Source: Pseudomonas sp. FP2309 (GTDB taxonomy: Bacteria; Pseudomonadota; Gammaproteobacteria; Pseudomonadales; Pseudomonadaceae). From it: DNA of 64,000 nt. The translations under genes and the position numbers were made by a program. How positions within the stretch are numbered: position 1 is the stretch's first letter; each line of letters begins with the position of its first letter. Where the stretch lies: the NCBI RefSeq assembly GCF_030687575.1, contig NZ_CP117439.1, positions 2,409,501 through 2,473,500 on the forward strand. The letters run 5' to 3'. Under the pieces are notes generated by a model, which was not told the origin of the DNA, ran no database searches, and worked only from the letters and a program-made list of their open reading frames with translations. Below are positions 1 through 9,498 of the stretch, piece after piece.

Positions 1-132
1 GACGACGCAGGCCAGGTGCAACGCCTGATCGCGGTGCCTATCGATTGGGTCGCCGTGCGCGCCCGGCGCCAGGCCTTGCAACAGGTGGGCGAACGCTACC
101 TGTTGGAACAACTGGCGGCGATCGAGCCATGA
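1..132 (+). CDS. 3' end of an exopolysaccharide-locus protein (partial)
   Basis: This is an open frame from the window edge to a TGA, giving 43 visible residues. The frame is continuous and GC3-rich, and it overlaps the next start by four bases (ATGA), so it is very likely the end of the previous gene of the same operon. The visible tail is Arg/Ala/Leu-rich and ends LLEQLAAIEP. It could be the C-terminal helix of a glycosyltransferase or pyruvyl transferase, but there is too little to assign a family. Confidence 0.6.
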   Translation, partial: DDAGQVQRLIAVPIDWVAVRARRQALQQVGERYLLEQLAAIEP

Positions 133-680
133 GCGAGTTTGCGCAACTCAAGTACGTCGATACCTTGCCCCGCAGCGACAAGGCCCGGCGTCTGGTGTGG
201 GGCCTCGTCTACCGCCTGCTGTTTCGCCCCACACCGCGCTGGACGCTGCATGGCTGGCGGCGTCTGCTGCTGCGCTGCTTTGGCGCCAAGGTCGGCGTGG
301 GCTGCCGGATTGCGCCCACGTGCAGCATCTGGGCGCCGTGGAACCTGGAGATCGGGGATTACACCGCCATCGCCGAAGGGGTCGATGTATACGCCATGGC
401 GCGGATCACCCTGGGCTCCAAAGTTACCATCAGCCAACGCAGTTTCCTTTGCACCGGCACCCATGACACTCGCAGCCTGCTGCGGCCACTGGTGACGCGA
501 GAGATCGTGATCAAGGACCACGTATGGGTCGCCGCCGAAGCGTTCATTCACCCAGGCTGTGTGCTGGAAGAAGGCTGTGTGGTGGGCGCGCGGTCGGTGG
601 TCACGGCCGACCTACCGGCCTGGATGATTTGCGTCGGTGCGCCGTGCCGCCCCCTCAAACCGAGAGACATCGCACTATGA
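129..680 (+). CDS. WcaF-like hexapeptide-repeat acetyltransferase
   Basis: The 183-residue product is a left-handed beta-helix O-acetyltransferase of the WcaF/NodL kind, expected to acetylate a sugar of the exopolysaccharide repeat unit in the cytoplasm. Hexapeptide-type turns run from about residue 55 (GAKVGVGCRIAPTCSIWAP) to the C-terminus (GCVVGARSVVTADLPAW), and the family ending GAPCRPLKPR is present. The ATG at 129 is chosen because it overlaps the upstream stop (ATGA); the frame stays open further upstream but only over the previous gene. It overlaps the next gene by four bases, so it is translationally coupled. The acceptor sugar cannot be read from sequence. Confidence 0.85.
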   Translation: MSEFAQLKYVDTLPRSDKARRLVWGLVYRLLFRPTPRWTLHGWRRLLLRCFGAKVGVGCRIAPTCSIWAPWNLEIGDYTAIAEGVDVYAMARITLGSKVTISQRSFLCTGTHDTRSLLRPLVTREIVIKDHVWVAAEAFIHPGCVLEEGCVVGARSVVTADLPAWMICVGAPCRPLKPRDIAL

Positions 681-1654
681 AAAAGGTGAAACGCATGATG
701 GATAAGGCATGGAAGTTGATGTTGTTCGTCAGCGAGTTTTTCCGCGACATGCTCACGTTTATTCGCCATAACGGCTATTCGCCGTTGGAAAGCCGCAACA
801 AGAAGCTGTTCTACAAGATCCTCATCGAAACCCACACCGTGGAAAAAGGCCTGTCCCTCAAAGAACCCAAACCGCTGTTCGGCAAGGACAAGATCAACGG
901 CATCATCCACATGCTCAACGAGTACGACCGCAGCTATTCGGCGTTGCCGCTGGAGATGGCCCTCGGCGCGTTCCAGGGCTACCTCGACCTGCACCGCACC
1001 CTGGGCGTGAGCGATGACTTTGTGTTCTACCTGGATGCCTACGTGGAGCACCTCAAGCGCGACGGGACGGCGGGCACCGGCGGTATCAAGCGTGCCGCGC
1101 CATGGTTGGGCAACGGCGGGCTGGACGCCAAGGCGTTCCTGCAATCGCGCTCCAGTTGCCGCATGTTCCAGGCCGGCACGATCGACCGCGACGTGCTCAC
1201 CTCGCTGGTGGAACTGGCGCAGTCGTCACCGTCCCAGTGCAACCGCCAATCGTCGCGGGTGCATGTGTATCAGGACCGCGCCGTGATCGCGCAGTTGCTT
1301 GAGCTGCAAGGCGGTTCGCGGGGCTTTGCGCAGTCGGTGGACAACCTGTTTGTGGTGACCTCGGAAGTCACTGCGTGGGGCGGCGCCGGGCAGCGCAACC
1401 AGCTTTACGTGGACGGCGCCTTGTTTTCCATGGGCCTGTTGCTGGCCTGCCATGCCAATGGTCTGGGTGCGTGCCCACTGAACCTGGCGATCCTCAATAC
1501 GGTGGAAAAGAAAATCCGCAGCCTCGGCGCTATCCCGGCCAGCGAGCGGCTGATCATGATGATTGCCGCGGGGGTGCCCCTGGAAAGCCACTTTCGCGCG
1601 GCGCGTTCACCGCGCAGGCTGACCGCCGAAGTCCTGCAATTGCATGGTGTTTGA
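677..1654 (+). CDS. Nitroreductase-family protein of the exopolysaccharide operon
   Basis: A 325-residue protein with a nitroreductase-like C-terminal half. From about residue 155, the segments SRSSCRMFQAG, SSPSQCNRQSSRVHV and GLGACPLNL resemble the FMN-binding fold of nitroreductases. The N-terminal 150 residues are an extension with no match I recognise and include TVEKGLSLKEPKP. It starts inside the stop of the acetyltransferase gene (ATGA) and is followed at once by a glycosyltransferase, so it belongs to the polysaccharide operon. Possible roles are flavin-dependent modification of a sugar or lipid carrier, but none is established here. The family call is fairly secure; the function is not. 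Confidence 0.75.
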   Translation: MKKVKRMMDKAWKLMLFVSEFFRDMLTFIRHNGYSPLESRNKKLFYKILIETHTVEKGLSLKEPKPLFGKDKINGIIHMLNEYDRSYSALPLEMALGAFQGYLDLHRTLGVSDDFVFYLDAYVEHLKRDGTAGTGGIKRAAPWLGNGGLDAKAFLQSRSSCRMFQAGTIDRDVLTSLVELAQSSPSQCNRQSSRVHVYQDRAVIAQLLELQGGSRGFAQSVDNLFVVTSEVTAWGGAGQRNQLYVDGALFSMGLLLACHANGLGACPLNLAILNTVEKKIRSLGAIPASERLIMMIAAGVPLESHFRAARSPRRLTAEVLQLHGV

Positions 1655-1655
1655 G

Positions 1656-2591
1656 ATGAAACGCGAAACCATCACCGTGATCATCCTCACCTACAACGAA
1701 AGCCTGCACATCGCCCGTGCTATCGAGTCGGCGCGAGCCTTCAGCGACGAGGTGCTGGTGGTCGATTCGTTCTCCAGCGACGACACCTGCGACATCGCCC
1801 GGCGCCACGGCGCCTGGGTGGTGCAGCACGCGTTCGTTAACCAGGCCAAGCAGTTCCAATGGGCGTTGGACCATTTGCCGATCACCGGCAACTGGACCAT
1901 GCGCCTGGACGCCGATGAAATCATCGAGGCCGACCTGGCCGCCGCCATCAATACCCGGCTGCCCACCCTGGCCAGGGATATCACCGGTATCAACTTCAAG
2001 CGCAAGCATATTTTCATGGGGCGCTGGGTGCGTCATGGCGGCCGCTACCCGTTAAAAATGCTGCGGCTGTGGCGCACCGGACAGGGCCGTATCGAGGACC
2101 GCTGGATGGACGAGCACATCTCGGTGGCCGAGGGGCGCACCATCACGCTGGAAGGCGGGTTTGCCGACCACAACCTGCATGACTTGACCTTTTTCACCCA
2201 CAAGCACAACGGCTACGCCACCCGTGAAGCCATTGAAATATTGAACGCGCGCTTGGGGTTGTTTGCGATACGCGACGACTTGCACGCCGGGCAGAGTTCG
2301 TTCCAGGCCAGGGCCAAGCGTCTGGTGAAGAACCGCCTGTATAACCGCGTGCCGTTCACCCTGAGTTCCACCGCGTATTTTTTGTGGCGCTACATCGTCC
2401 AGCTGGGGTTTCTCGATGGCCGCAGCGGTCTGGTGTACCACCTGTTGCAGGGCTATTGGTACCGCTTTCTGGTGGGCGCCAAGGTGCTGGAGCTGGAAAC
2501 CGCCATTGCGCATTTAAACGATAAGGAAGCCATTGTCCGGGAACTTTCAAAGTTGACCGGACATAACTTGAACCTGCCCACCACGAAGTAA
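1656..2591 (+). CDS. Family 2 glycosyltransferase
   Basis: A 311-residue GT-A glycosyltransferase of the GT2 family, expected to add one sugar to the lipid-linked repeat unit at the inner membrane. The N-terminus has the nucleotide-sugar binding start TVIILTYNESLHI, and the metal-binding acidic motif RLDADEI is near residue 90. A hydrophobic stretch near the C-terminus (TAYFLWRYIVQLGF) suggests membrane association. The ATG at 1656 follows the previous stop by one base. An alternative in-frame ATG at 1644 would overlap the previous gene by 11 bases. Neither has a clear ribosome binding site, so coupling is likely. Confidence 0.87.
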   Translation: MKRETITVIILTYNESLHIARAIESARAFSDEVLVVDSFSSDDTCDIARRHGAWVVQHAFVNQAKQFQWALDHLPITGNWTMRLDADEIIEADLAAAINTRLPTLARDITGINFKRKHIFMGRWVRHGGRYPLKMLRLWRTGQGRIEDRWMDEHISVAEGRTITLEGGFADHNLHDLTFFTHKHNGYATREAIEILNARLGLFAIRDDLHAGQSSFQARAKRLVKNRLYNRVPFTLSSTAYFLWRYIVQLGFLDGRSGLVYHLLQGYWYRFLVGAKVLELETAIAHLNDKEAIVRELSKLTGHNLNLPTTK

Positions 2592-2660
2592 CCGAGCGTT
2601 TTCAACAAACACCCCAGTGTGGGTGTCGGCTTTCGCTCGCCTGAAAATTGGGAGACTGAC

Positions 2661-3782
2661 ATGAACAAAGTTGCGCTGATCACCGGTATCACCGGTCAGG
2701 ATGGCTCTTACCTGGCGGAGCTATTGCTGGAAAAAGGCTACACCGTACACGGCCTCAAGCGACGTTCGTCGTCGTTCAATACCCAACGCATCGACCACAT
2801 TTACCAGGACCCCCAGGCCCCGCATAAACACCTGATCCTGCACTACGGCGACCTGGCGGATTCGTCGAACCTGACGCGCATCATCCAGCAGATCCAACCC
2901 GACGAAATCTACAACCTCGGCGCCCAATCCCACGTTGCCGTGAGTTTTGATTCGCCGGAATACACCGCCGATGTGGATGCCCTGGGTGCCTTGCGCATCC
3001 TTGAGGCCATTCGCCTGCTGGGCCTGGAAAAGAAGACGCGCTTCTACCAGGCGTCCACGTCCGAGTTGTATGGGCTGGTGCAGGAAACCCCGCAGAAGGA
3101 AACCACGCCGTTCTATCCGCGCTCGCCCTACGCGGTGGCCAAGCTGTACGCCTATTGGATCACCGTGAACTTCCGTGAAGCCTATGGGATGTACGCGTGC
3201 AACGGCATCCTGTTCAACCACGAATCACCGCGTCGCGGTGAAACCTTTGTGACCCGCAAGATCACCCGCGCCCTGAGCAACATCGCCATGGGCCTGGAGC
3301 AATGCCTGTACATGGGCAACATGGACGCACTGCGCGACTGGGGCCATGCCAAGGACTACGTGCGCATGCAGTGGATGATGCTGCAACAGGACACCCCAGA
3401 GGACTTCGTGATCGCCACCGGCGTGCAGTATTCGGTGCGCGAGTTCATTCGTTGGTCGGCGGCGGAACTGGGTGTGCGTTTGCGCTTTGTCGGCGAAGGC
3501 GTGGAGGAGGTGGCGGTGGTCGAGCACATCGACGGCGACCTGGCGCCGGGCATTCTGGTGGGCGACGTGATTGTGCGCGTAGATCCTCGGTATTTCCGCC
3601 CGGCGGAGGTGGAGACGCTGTTGGGCGACCCGTCCAAGGCCAAGCGCGTGCTCGGTTGGGTGCCCGAAATCAGCGCCCAGCAGATGTGTGCGGAGATGGT
3701 CCGCGAAGACTTGAAGATCGCTCAGCGTCATGCCTTGTTGCGCCTGCATGGCCACGATGCCCCCATTGCCGTGGAGAACTGA
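2661..3782 (+). CDS. gmd: GDP-mannose 4,6-dehydratase
   Basis: Gmd converts GDP-D-mannose to GDP-4-keto-6-deoxy-mannose, the first step to GDP-L-fucose (or GDP-rhamnose and similar). The 373 residues are the usual length. The Rossmann motif [10 protein letters not shown] is at residue 9 onward. The SDR catalytic region shows STSELYG and [10 protein letters not shown], with the Tyr/Lys pair, and the [15 protein letters not shown] substrate motif is intact. The ATG at 2661 has a GGGAG-like ribosome binding site and follows a 69-base gap, so it may head a sub-operon. fcl follows two bases after the stop, which points to GDP-fucose as the product. Confidence 0.97.
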   Translation: MNKVALITGITGQDGSYLAELLLEKGYTVHGLKRRSSSFNTQRIDHIYQDPQAPHKHLILHYGDLADSSNLTRIIQQIQPDEIYNLGAQSHVAVSFDSPEYTADVDALGALRILEAIRLLGLEKKTRFYQASTSELYGLVQETPQKETTPFYPRSPYAVAKLYAYWITVNFREAYGMYACNGILFNHESPRRGETFVTRKITRALSNIAMGLEQCLYMGNMDALRDWGHAKDYVRMQWMMLQQDTPEDFVIATGVQYSVREFIRWSAAELGVRLRFVGEGVEEVAVVEHIDGDLAPGILVGDVIVRVDPRYFRPAEVETLLGDPSKAKRVLGWVPEISAQQMCAEMVREDLKIAQRHALLRLHGHDAPIAVEN

Positions 3783-3784
3783 GC

Positions 3785-4762
3785 ATGGCTCGTGATTTAG
3801 ATGCGCAGATATTTGTTGCCGGCCATCGCGGCATGGTCGGTTCGGCCATCGTGCGGCGTCTGTGGGCCCTGGGCTATACGCAGGTCCTCACGGCGGGGCG
3901 CGATGAGCTGGACCTGCTGGACCCCGCGGCGGTGCAGGCGTACTTCGCCAGGCACCGTATCGACCAGGTGTACCTGGCCGCCGCCAAGGTCGGCGGTATT
4001 CACGCCAATGCCACCTACCCGGCGGATTTCATTTACCAGAACCTGATGATCCAGGCCAACGTGATCCATGCGGCCCACAGCCACGGCGTGGAAAAGCTGC
4101 TGTTCCTGGGCTCGTCGTGCATCTACCCGGTGCATGCACCGCAACCGATGATCGAAGCGGTGTTGCTTGATGGAGCGTTGGAGCCCACCAACGAACCCTA
4201 CGCCGTGGCCAAGATCGCCGGGATCAAGTTGTGCGAAAGCTACAACCGCCAGCATGGCCGCGATTATCGCAGCGTCATGCCCACCAACCTGTACGGCCCC
4301 GGCGATAACTATCACCCGCAGAACAGCCATGTGATCGCAGCGTTACTGCGCCGCTTTCATGAGGCCACGCGGCGGGGCGATGACGAGGTGGTGATCTGGG
4401 GCAGCGGCAAGCCTCGGCGTGAATTCCTGCACGTGGACGACATGGCGGCCGCCAGCGTCCACGTGATGGAACTGAGTCCGCAGCGCTACCGCGAACAGAC
4501 CCAGCCGATGTGCTCGCACCTGAACGTCGGCACCGGTGTGGATTGCACCATTGCCGAGTTGGCCCAGGCGTTGGTGCGGGTTACGGGCTTCAAGGGGCGC
4601 TTGCGCTTTGATGGCGACAAGCCCGACGGCGCACCGCGTAAATTGCTTGATGTGAGCCGCATCAATGCCCTGGGCTGGGAAGCCTACGTGCCCCTGGAAG
4701 AAGGCTTGCGCGATGCCTATAACGCCTACCTCGCGGCCCTCGAACAGCCTCGGGGCCAGTGA
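3785..4762 (+). CDS. fcl: GDP-L-fucose synthase
   Basis: A 325-residue SDR epimerase/reductase (WcaG/Fcl) that turns GDP-4-keto-6-deoxy-mannose into GDP-L-fucose with NADPH. The NADP-binding motif [11 protein letters not shown] is at the N-terminus. [14 protein letters not shown] and [17 protein letters not shown] carry the Ser/Tyr/Lys catalytic residues, and [17 protein letters not shown] is the family signature. It starts two bases after gmd and its TGA overlaps the next ATG (TGATG). Together with gmd it makes fucose a predicted component of the polymer. Confidence 0.96.
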   Translation: MARDLDAQIFVAGHRGMVGSAIVRRLWALGYTQVLTAGRDELDLLDPAAVQAYFARHRIDQVYLAAAKVGGIHANATYPADFIYQNLMIQANVIHAAHSHGVEKLLFLGSSCIYPVHAPQPMIEAVLLDGALEPTNEPYAVAKIAGIKLCESYNRQHGRDYRSVMPTNLYGPGDNYHPQNSHVIAALLRRFHEATRRGDDEVVIWGSGKPRREFLHVDDMAAASVHVMELSPQRYREQTQPMCSHLNVGTGVDCTIAELAQALVRVTGFKGRLRFDGDKPDGAPRKLLDVSRINALGWEAYVPLEEGLRDAYNAYLAALEQPRGQ

Positions 4763-5970
4763 TGAAGATCCTTCTCTATGGCATCAATTACAGCCCGGAG
4801 CTGACCGGCATCGGCAAGTACAGCGGTGAGCAGGCGCGCTGGCTGGCGCGCCAGGGGCATGCGGTGCGGGTGGTAACGGCGCCGCCGTATTACCCGCACT
4901 GGCAGGTGGGCGAGGGGTATTCAGCGTGGCGCTATCGCACCGAACAGGATGACGGCGTGACGGTGATCCGTTGCCCGCTGTATGTGCCGCGCCAACCCTC
5001 GGCGCTGACCCGTGTGCTGCACCTCTCAAGCTTTGCTGCCAGCTCGTTGCTGGCGGTGCTCGGGCAAGTGCGCTGGAAGCCGGATCTTGTGATCCTGGTG
5101 GTGCCCACGCTGTTTTGTGCGCCGCAGGCGCTGTTGCTGGCCAGGTTGTGTGGGGCGCGGTCGGTGCTGCATATCCAGGACTATGAAGTGGACGCTATGT
5201 TCGGTCTGGGCATCGGCGCTGGTTCGCGGCTGCGGCGCCTGGCGTTGGCGCTCGAACGTTGGCTGTTGCGCCGCTTTGACCGGGTCTCGACGATCTCCAG
5301 CGGCATGCTCGACAAAGCGCGTGACAAAGGCGTGCACAGCAAGCGCTTGCTGTTCTTCCCCAATTGGTCGGAGACCGCGCGCTTTCGCCAGGTGCCGCGC
5401 AACCTTGCGCTGTTGCAGCGCCTGGGGGTGGCGCCCGGCACGCGGGTGTTGTTGTACGCGGGCAACATCGGCGAGAAGCAGGGCCTGGAGCTGATTCTCG
5501 ATGCCGCCAAGGCCCACCTCCATCGCCTGGAATTGGTGTTTTTGATCGTCGGCCAGGGCACCGGCAAGGCGCGTTTGCTCGAACGGGTAAACCGCGACGG
5601 CCTGCGCAATGTGTTGTTCGCGCCGTTGCAGGCCTATGAAGATTTGCCGGCACTGCTGGCCTCGGTGGATGGGCACTTGGTGATCCAGAAACGCGGGGTG
5701 GCGGATTCGGTGTTGCCTTCCAAGCTGACCAACATCCTGGCGGTGGGCGGCCACGCCATTATCACCGCCGACCCCGACACCACGCTCGGCCGCCTGTGCA
5801 GCGAGCATCCGGGGATTGCGGTGTTGGTTGAACCGGAGTCCGTCGCGGCACTCAACGCCGGGATCGAGCGGGTACTGGCGTTGCCCGCGCGCAACGAGGT
5901 GGCGTTGAACTACGCCAGGGAGTTCCTTGACAAGGAGCGCATTCTGCAACGTTTCATGGCACAGGTTTGA
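4762..5970 (+). CDS. WcaI-family glycosyltransferase (GT4)
   Basis: A 402-residue GT-B glycosyltransferase of the colanic-acid WcaI type. The N-terminus [20 protein letters not shown] and the following APPYYPHWQVG are characteristic of WcaI. The C-terminal half holds a GT4-type donor site (LLYAGNIGEKQGLELILDA). In colanic acid synthesis WcaI is a fucosyltransferase, which fits the adjacent gmd-fcl pair, but the linkage made here is inferred. The ATG at 4762 overlaps the fcl stop by one base. A GTG one codon upstream is possible but less likely. Confidence 0.9.
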   Translation: MKILLYGINYSPELTGIGKYSGEQARWLARQGHAVRVVTAPPYYPHWQVGEGYSAWRYRTEQDDGVTVIRCPLYVPRQPSALTRVLHLSSFAASSLLAVLGQVRWKPDLVILVVPTLFCAPQALLLARLCGARSVLHIQDYEVDAMFGLGIGAGSRLRRLALALERWLLRRFDRVSTISSGMLDKARDKGVHSKRLLFFPNWSETARFRQVPRNLALLQRLGVAPGTRVLLYAGNIGEKQGLELILDAAKAHLHRLELVFLIVGQGTGKARLLERVNRDGLRNVLFAPLQAYEDLPALLASVDGHLVIQKRGVADSVLPSKLTNILAVGGHAIITADPDTTLGRLCSEHPGIAVLVEPESVAALNAGIERVLALPARNEVALNYAREFLDKERILQRFMAQV

Positions 5971-5975
5971 CCGCT

Positions 5976-6434
5976 ATGTGGCTTGATTTACCGACTTTCA
6001 AGACCGTCGTGGCGTCGACGCCCCTGGTGGCGATCGACCTGGTGGTGCGCAACGGCCGTGGCGAGACGTTGCTCGGCTTGCGGGTCAACCGACCGGCGTA
6101 TGGTTTCTGGTTTGTGCCTGGCGGGCGCATCCAGAAAAACGAAAGCCTCGACGCGGCCTTCCGACGTATCACCCGCGACGAATTGGGGCGTGCCTTCGAA
6201 CGCGGCCAGGCGCGGCTGCTGGGGGTGTATGAGCACTTCTACGACGACAGCGTGTTTGCCAACGCCGGGGCCGGGCCGGACACCCACTACGTGGTGCTTG
6301 GCTATTGCCTGGAGCTGGCCGACGACCTGCCGCTGCAACCGCCGACCGAACAACATCAGCAGTATCGCTGGTGGCCCCAGGATGAACTGCGCATCAGCCC
6401 GCGGGTGCATGAAAACACCCGCGCCTATTTCTGA
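5976..6434 (+). CDS. gmm: GDP-mannose mannosyl hydrolase (Nudix, WcaH/NudD type)
   Basis: A 152-residue Nudix enzyme predicted to hydrolyse GDP-mannose or GDP-glucose by attack at sugar C1, giving sugar plus GDP. It carries the altered Nudix box typical of this subfamily ([20 protein letters not shown]), where the usual REUXEE glutamates are replaced. The N-terminal LPTFKTVV and the [16 protein letters not shown] segment match WcaH. It lies five bases after the WcaI-like gene, as part of the GDP-mannose/fucose module, where it may tune the nucleotide-sugar pool. Confidence 0.93.
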   Translation: MWLDLPTFKTVVASTPLVAIDLVVRNGRGETLLGLRVNRPAYGFWFVPGGRIQKNESLDAAFRRITRDELGRAFERGQARLLGVYEHFYDDSVFANAGAGPDTHYVVLGYCLELADDLPLQPPTEQHQQYRWWPQDELRISPRVHENTRAYF

Positions 6435-6457
6435 ATCGCTCTTCCAAGGATGCTCTC

Positions 6458-7867
6458 ATGTTATTACCCGTGATCATGGCAGGCGGTTCGGGATCGCGCC
6501 TGTGGCCGCTGTCGCGGCAACTGAACCCCAAGCAGTTCCTGCGCCTGACCGATGCGCACCTGTCGATGCTGCAGCAGACCATCACCCGGCTGAGCGGTGC
6601 AAATGTCGCGTTGCCGTTATTGATCTGCAACGAGCAACACCGCTTCCTGGTGGCCGAGCAATTGCGCCAACTGGGCATGGAACAGGCGAGCATCCTGCTC
6701 GAACCGACAGGACGCAACACCGCGCCGGCTATCGCGCTGGCGGCGTGCAAGGCGGTGGCCGACCATCAGGACCCGATCCTGCTGGTGCTGGCGGCGGACC
6801 ACCTGATCGAGGACATCCCGGCGTTTCATGCCAGCCTGGAAGTCGCCTTGCCCCACGCCCGGCAGGGCAAGCTGGTGACCTTTGGTATCACCCCCACCAG
6901 TGCCCACATCGGTTACGGTTATATCGAACAAGGGTTGGCGGTGGGCGAGGGCGGTTACCGGGTCAAGCGATTTGTGGAGAAGCCCGATGCGGCCACCGCT
7001 GCCGCGTATGTGGCCAGCGGCGCCTATTACTGGAACAGCGGCATGTTCATGTTCCGCGCCAGCCGTTACCTGGCCGAGCTGGAGCGCTTTCAACCGACGA
7101 TTCTTGAAGCCTGTCGCGTGGCGCTGGAGGGTGGCAGCAGTGATCAGCCGTTTATCCGCGTGCACGCCGCCACCTTTGCCGCCTGCCCGGACGACTCCAT
7201 CGACTATGCCGTGATGGAAAAAACCACCGACGCGGTGATGGTGCCGCTGGACGCCGGTTGGAGTGATATCGGTTCCTGGTCGGCGCTGTGGGAGGCCAGC
7301 GAGAAAGACGCCAGCGGCAATGTCATCCGCGGCGATGGCCTGGCCCTGGACACCCGCGATACCTACGTGCATGCCGACAGCCGCCTGGTGGCCACCGTGG
7401 GGGTACACGACCTGATCATTGTCGAAACCAAAGACGCGGTGCTGGTGGCCCACAAGGATCAGGTGCAGCAGGTCAAGGGCATTGTCGATCAGCTCAAACA
7501 GGCGGGGCGGCATGAGCACCTCAACCACCGTGAGGTGTATCGGCCCTGGGGCATGTATGACTCGGTGGACAACGGCCTGCGTTACCAGGTCAAGCGCATC
7601 ACGGTGAAGCCGGGGGCCAAACTCTCGGTGCAGATGCATCACCACCGCGCCGAGCACTGGATCGTGGTCAGCGGCACCGCCAAAGTCACCAATGGCGAAC
7701 AGACCTACCTGGTGGCGGAAAACCAGTCGACCTATATCCCCATCGGCCAGGTGCACGCCCTGGAAAATCCGGGAGTGATTGCGTTGGAGTTAATCGAAGT
7801 GCAGTCGGGCTCTTATCTGGGCGAAGACGATATCGTGCGCTTCGAGGATAAGTATGGTCGGGCCTGA
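6458..7867 (+). CDS. manC: Mannose-1-phosphate guanylyltransferase / mannose-6-phosphate isomerase
   Basis: A 469-residue bifunctional type II enzyme (ManC/CpsB/AlgA) that makes GDP-mannose and can isomerise fructose-6-phosphate to mannose-6-phosphate. The N-terminal pyrophosphorylase motif [12 protein letters not shown] and the FVEKP motif (residues about 172-176) are present. The C-terminal cupin isomerase domain (about residues 350-469) has the [15 protein letters not shown] metal-binding segment. It feeds gmd, fcl and the GDP-mannose hydrolase upstream. No phosphomannomutase is in the window; AlgC elsewhere may supply it. Confidence 0.96.
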   Translation: MLLPVIMAGGSGSRLWPLSRQLNPKQFLRLTDAHLSMLQQTITRLSGANVALPLLICNEQHRFLVAEQLRQLGMEQASILLEPTGRNTAPAIALAACKAVADHQDPILLVLAADHLIEDIPAFHASLEVALPHARQGKLVTFGITPTSAHIGYGYIEQGLAVGEGGYRVKRFVEKPDAATAAAYVASGAYYWNSGMFMFRASRYLAELERFQPTILEACRVALEGGSSDQPFIRVHAATFAACPDDSIDYAVMEKTTDAVMVPLDAGWSDIGSWSALWEASEKDASGNVIRGDGLALDTRDTYVHADSRLVATVGVHDLIIVETKDAVLVAHKDQVQQVKGIVDQLKQAGRHEHLNHREVYRPWGMYDSVDNGLRYQVKRITVKPGAKLSVQMHHHRAEHWIVVSGTAKVTNGEQTYLVAENQSTYIPIGQVHALENPGVIALELIEVQSGSYLGEDDIVRFEDKYGRA

Positions 7868-7882
7868 AGTTTCCCGACAATT

Positions 7883-7978
7883 AATAACGTTTTAAATAAC
7901 GGTTATGGGAGCAACGCATGGCCGGCCGGGGGCTTTGTCGGCAAAACGTTATTTTCAACTAAGCAGGTTAATTGTTAT
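7883..7978. promoter_or_regulatory. Cluster of five GTTAT cores upstream of yjbE
   Basis: In about 95 bases between manC and yjbE there are two direct AATAACG copies 12 bp apart (7883, 7895), then GTTAT at 7902, an inverted CGTTATT at 7947 and GTTAT at 7974. Only about 0.2 such 5-mers (either strand) would be expected by chance with equal base use. The same core forms a phased array before the wcaJ-type gene. I infer a shared operator for the winged-helix regulators encoded nearby. The transcription start is not known. Confidence 0.45.
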
Positions 7979-8047
7979 CCGTCTGGTGCGTTGTTTAGCG
8001 GGATGGCACTATCGGTTTGCCCACTCATTGGCAATAAGGAGTCTGAG

Positions 8048-8287
8048 ATGAGAACACCACTGGCTATTATTGTATTCAGTGTCTTGAGTACGTCTGCCCA
8101 CGCGGCCGAGTTACCGCTGGGGCTGGGCACTGCGGTGGTCGGGTCGGTGACGGTAGGCGAAACCCTGCTGGTCGCCAGTGCCCTCATCGCCGGCGCTGCC
8201 GCGGCGTCGAGCAGCGGCGGCAGCTCCAATGGCGGCAATACCACAGGTACCACCGGCACAACCGGGACCACGAGTACCAGCAACTAG
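8048..8287 (+). CDS. yjbE: YjbE-like small exported protein
   Basis: A 79-residue protein with a signal peptide (cleavage after about residue 20, SAHAAE), an Ala/Val/Gly-rich middle and a Ser/Gly/Thr-rich tail of TGTTGTTG-type repeats. This composition matches the YjbE family, whose gene heads the yjbEFGH exopolysaccharide operon in enteric bacteria; yjbFGH homologues follow here. The ATG at 8048 follows AAGGAGTCTGAG, a good ribosome binding site. A terminator lies directly after it, so this first gene is probably transcribed more than the rest. Its molecular role in the family is unknown. Confidence 0.8.
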   Translation: MRTPLAIIVFSVLSTSAHAAELPLGLGTAVVGSVTVGETLLVASALIAGAAAASSSGGSSNGGNTTGTTGTTGTTSTSN

Positions 8288-8306
8288 CCGTAAATCTTCC
8301 GCTTTC

Positions 8307-8343
8307 AGACCACCTGGCAACCCCGTCCAAGTGGTCTTTTTTT
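8307..8343 (+). terminator. Rho-independent terminator or attenuator after yjbE
   Basis: AGACCAC (8307-8313) pairs with GTGGTCT (8331-8337) and runs into seven T residues. It sits between yjbE and the wza-like gene in the same direction, so it may only partly terminate and give higher yjbE message than wza-yjbFGH message. Confidence 0.8.
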
Positions 8344-8373
8344 CTTGTCGTCTATTGCGAGTGTGCTCACACG

Positions 8374-9486
8374 ATGAAGCGTATGTTTTCTATGGCCGTG
8401 GTGGTCGCCGCCTTAGTGCAAGGTTGTATGTTTGCGCCGGGCCAATATATGAACACGGCGGCCTTGACCGAGGAGGGTGGGGCGCAAGACAGTCGTGTGG
8501 AGTTAATTCCGATCACTCCCAAGTTATTGGCCATGGACGCTGCGACGCAAGTGCCTTATTCCATTGCGGCGCCCTTGTTGAATTATAAGCCGGGGCCTTA
8601 TCTGATCGGTCCCAATGACGCGTTGTATATCACTGTATGGGATCACCCTGAGCTGACCGCGCCGTCGGGGCCACAACAACAGATCGATGCCAACGGCCGT
8701 TTGGTCAGCCCCGAGGGCAATCTGTTTTACCCCTATGTGGGCGAATTGGTCGCCAAGGGCCGCTCCATTGAAGCGCTGCGCAGCGAGATCACCGACAAGC
8801 TGCGCCAGTACATCGACAACCCTCAGGTGGATGTCAGTGTGTTGCGCTTTGCCAGCCAGAAAGTGGTGATCAGCGGCGCGGTGGTCAAGGCCGGTCCCGT
8901 ACCGATCACCACCATCGCCATGAACGTCAGCGAGGCCTTGGGTGTGGCCGGTATCGACCCAATCAATGCCGACCTGTCGAACCTGACGCTCACCCGTGAC
9001 GGCAAGCGCTACACCCTTGATCTGGACACCCTCAACCTGGACGCATCGCGCTTGAACGAGGTGTACCTCAAGGACGGTGACCAGTTGTACCTGGCCTACA
9101 ACGACCGCAAGCGCATCTATGTGATGGGGGAGGTCATGCAGCCCCGCGCCCTGAGCTTCAAGACGCGCAGCATGAACCTGTCCGATGTACTGGGCTCGGT
9201 CGGCGGCGTGAACCAGAACACCTCCAACGCCGACGCCATTTACGTGATTCGCGGTGCGCAGAACATCGCGGTTGAACCGGCCAAAGTGTTCCAGCTGCAA
9301 GCCACCTCGCCGTCGGCCATGGCCCTGGCCACACGGTTTGATGTGCAGCCTCAGGATGTGGTGTTTGTCGGACCCGCCAATATCACGCGCTGGAACCGTG
9401 TGATCAGCCAGTTGATGCCCTCTGCGTCGATCATTGGCATCGGTGCGTCCACCCAGAACAACCTGAGCGAAGCCAGCAGCCGATAG
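8374..9486 (+). CDS. wza: Wza-type outer-membrane polysaccharide export lipoprotein
   Basis: A 370-residue export-pore protein. It has a lipoprotein signal peptide with lipobox LVQGC (Cys18), then the polysaccharide export (poly_export) domain (IGPNDALYITVWDHPEL to about residue 185) and SLBB-like domains (about residues 185-340). Wza forms the octameric outer-membrane channel through which Wzy-dependent polymers leave the cell. Here it lies inside the yjb set rather than beside a wzb-wzc pair, neither of which is in the window. The ATG at 8374 comes 30 bases after the attenuator-like terminator. Confidence 0.92.
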   Translation: MKRMFSMAVVVAALVQGCMFAPGQYMNTAALTEEGGAQDSRVELIPITPKLLAMDAATQVPYSIAAPLLNYKPGPYLIGPNDALYITVWDHPELTAPSGPQQQIDANGRLVSPEGNLFYPYVGELVAKGRSIEALRSEITDKLRQYIDNPQVDVSVLRFASQKVVISGAVVKAGPVPITTIAMNVSEALGVAGIDPINADLSNLTLTRDGKRYTLDLDTLNLDASRLNEVYLKDGDQLYLAYNDRKRIYVMGEVMQPRALSFKTRSMNLSDVLGSVGGVNQNTSNADAIYVIRGAQNIAVEPAKVFQLQATSPSAMALATRFDVQPQDVVFVGPANITRWNRVISQLMPSASIIGIGASTQNNLSEASSR

Positions 9487-9498
9487 GGTGGAACCTGC

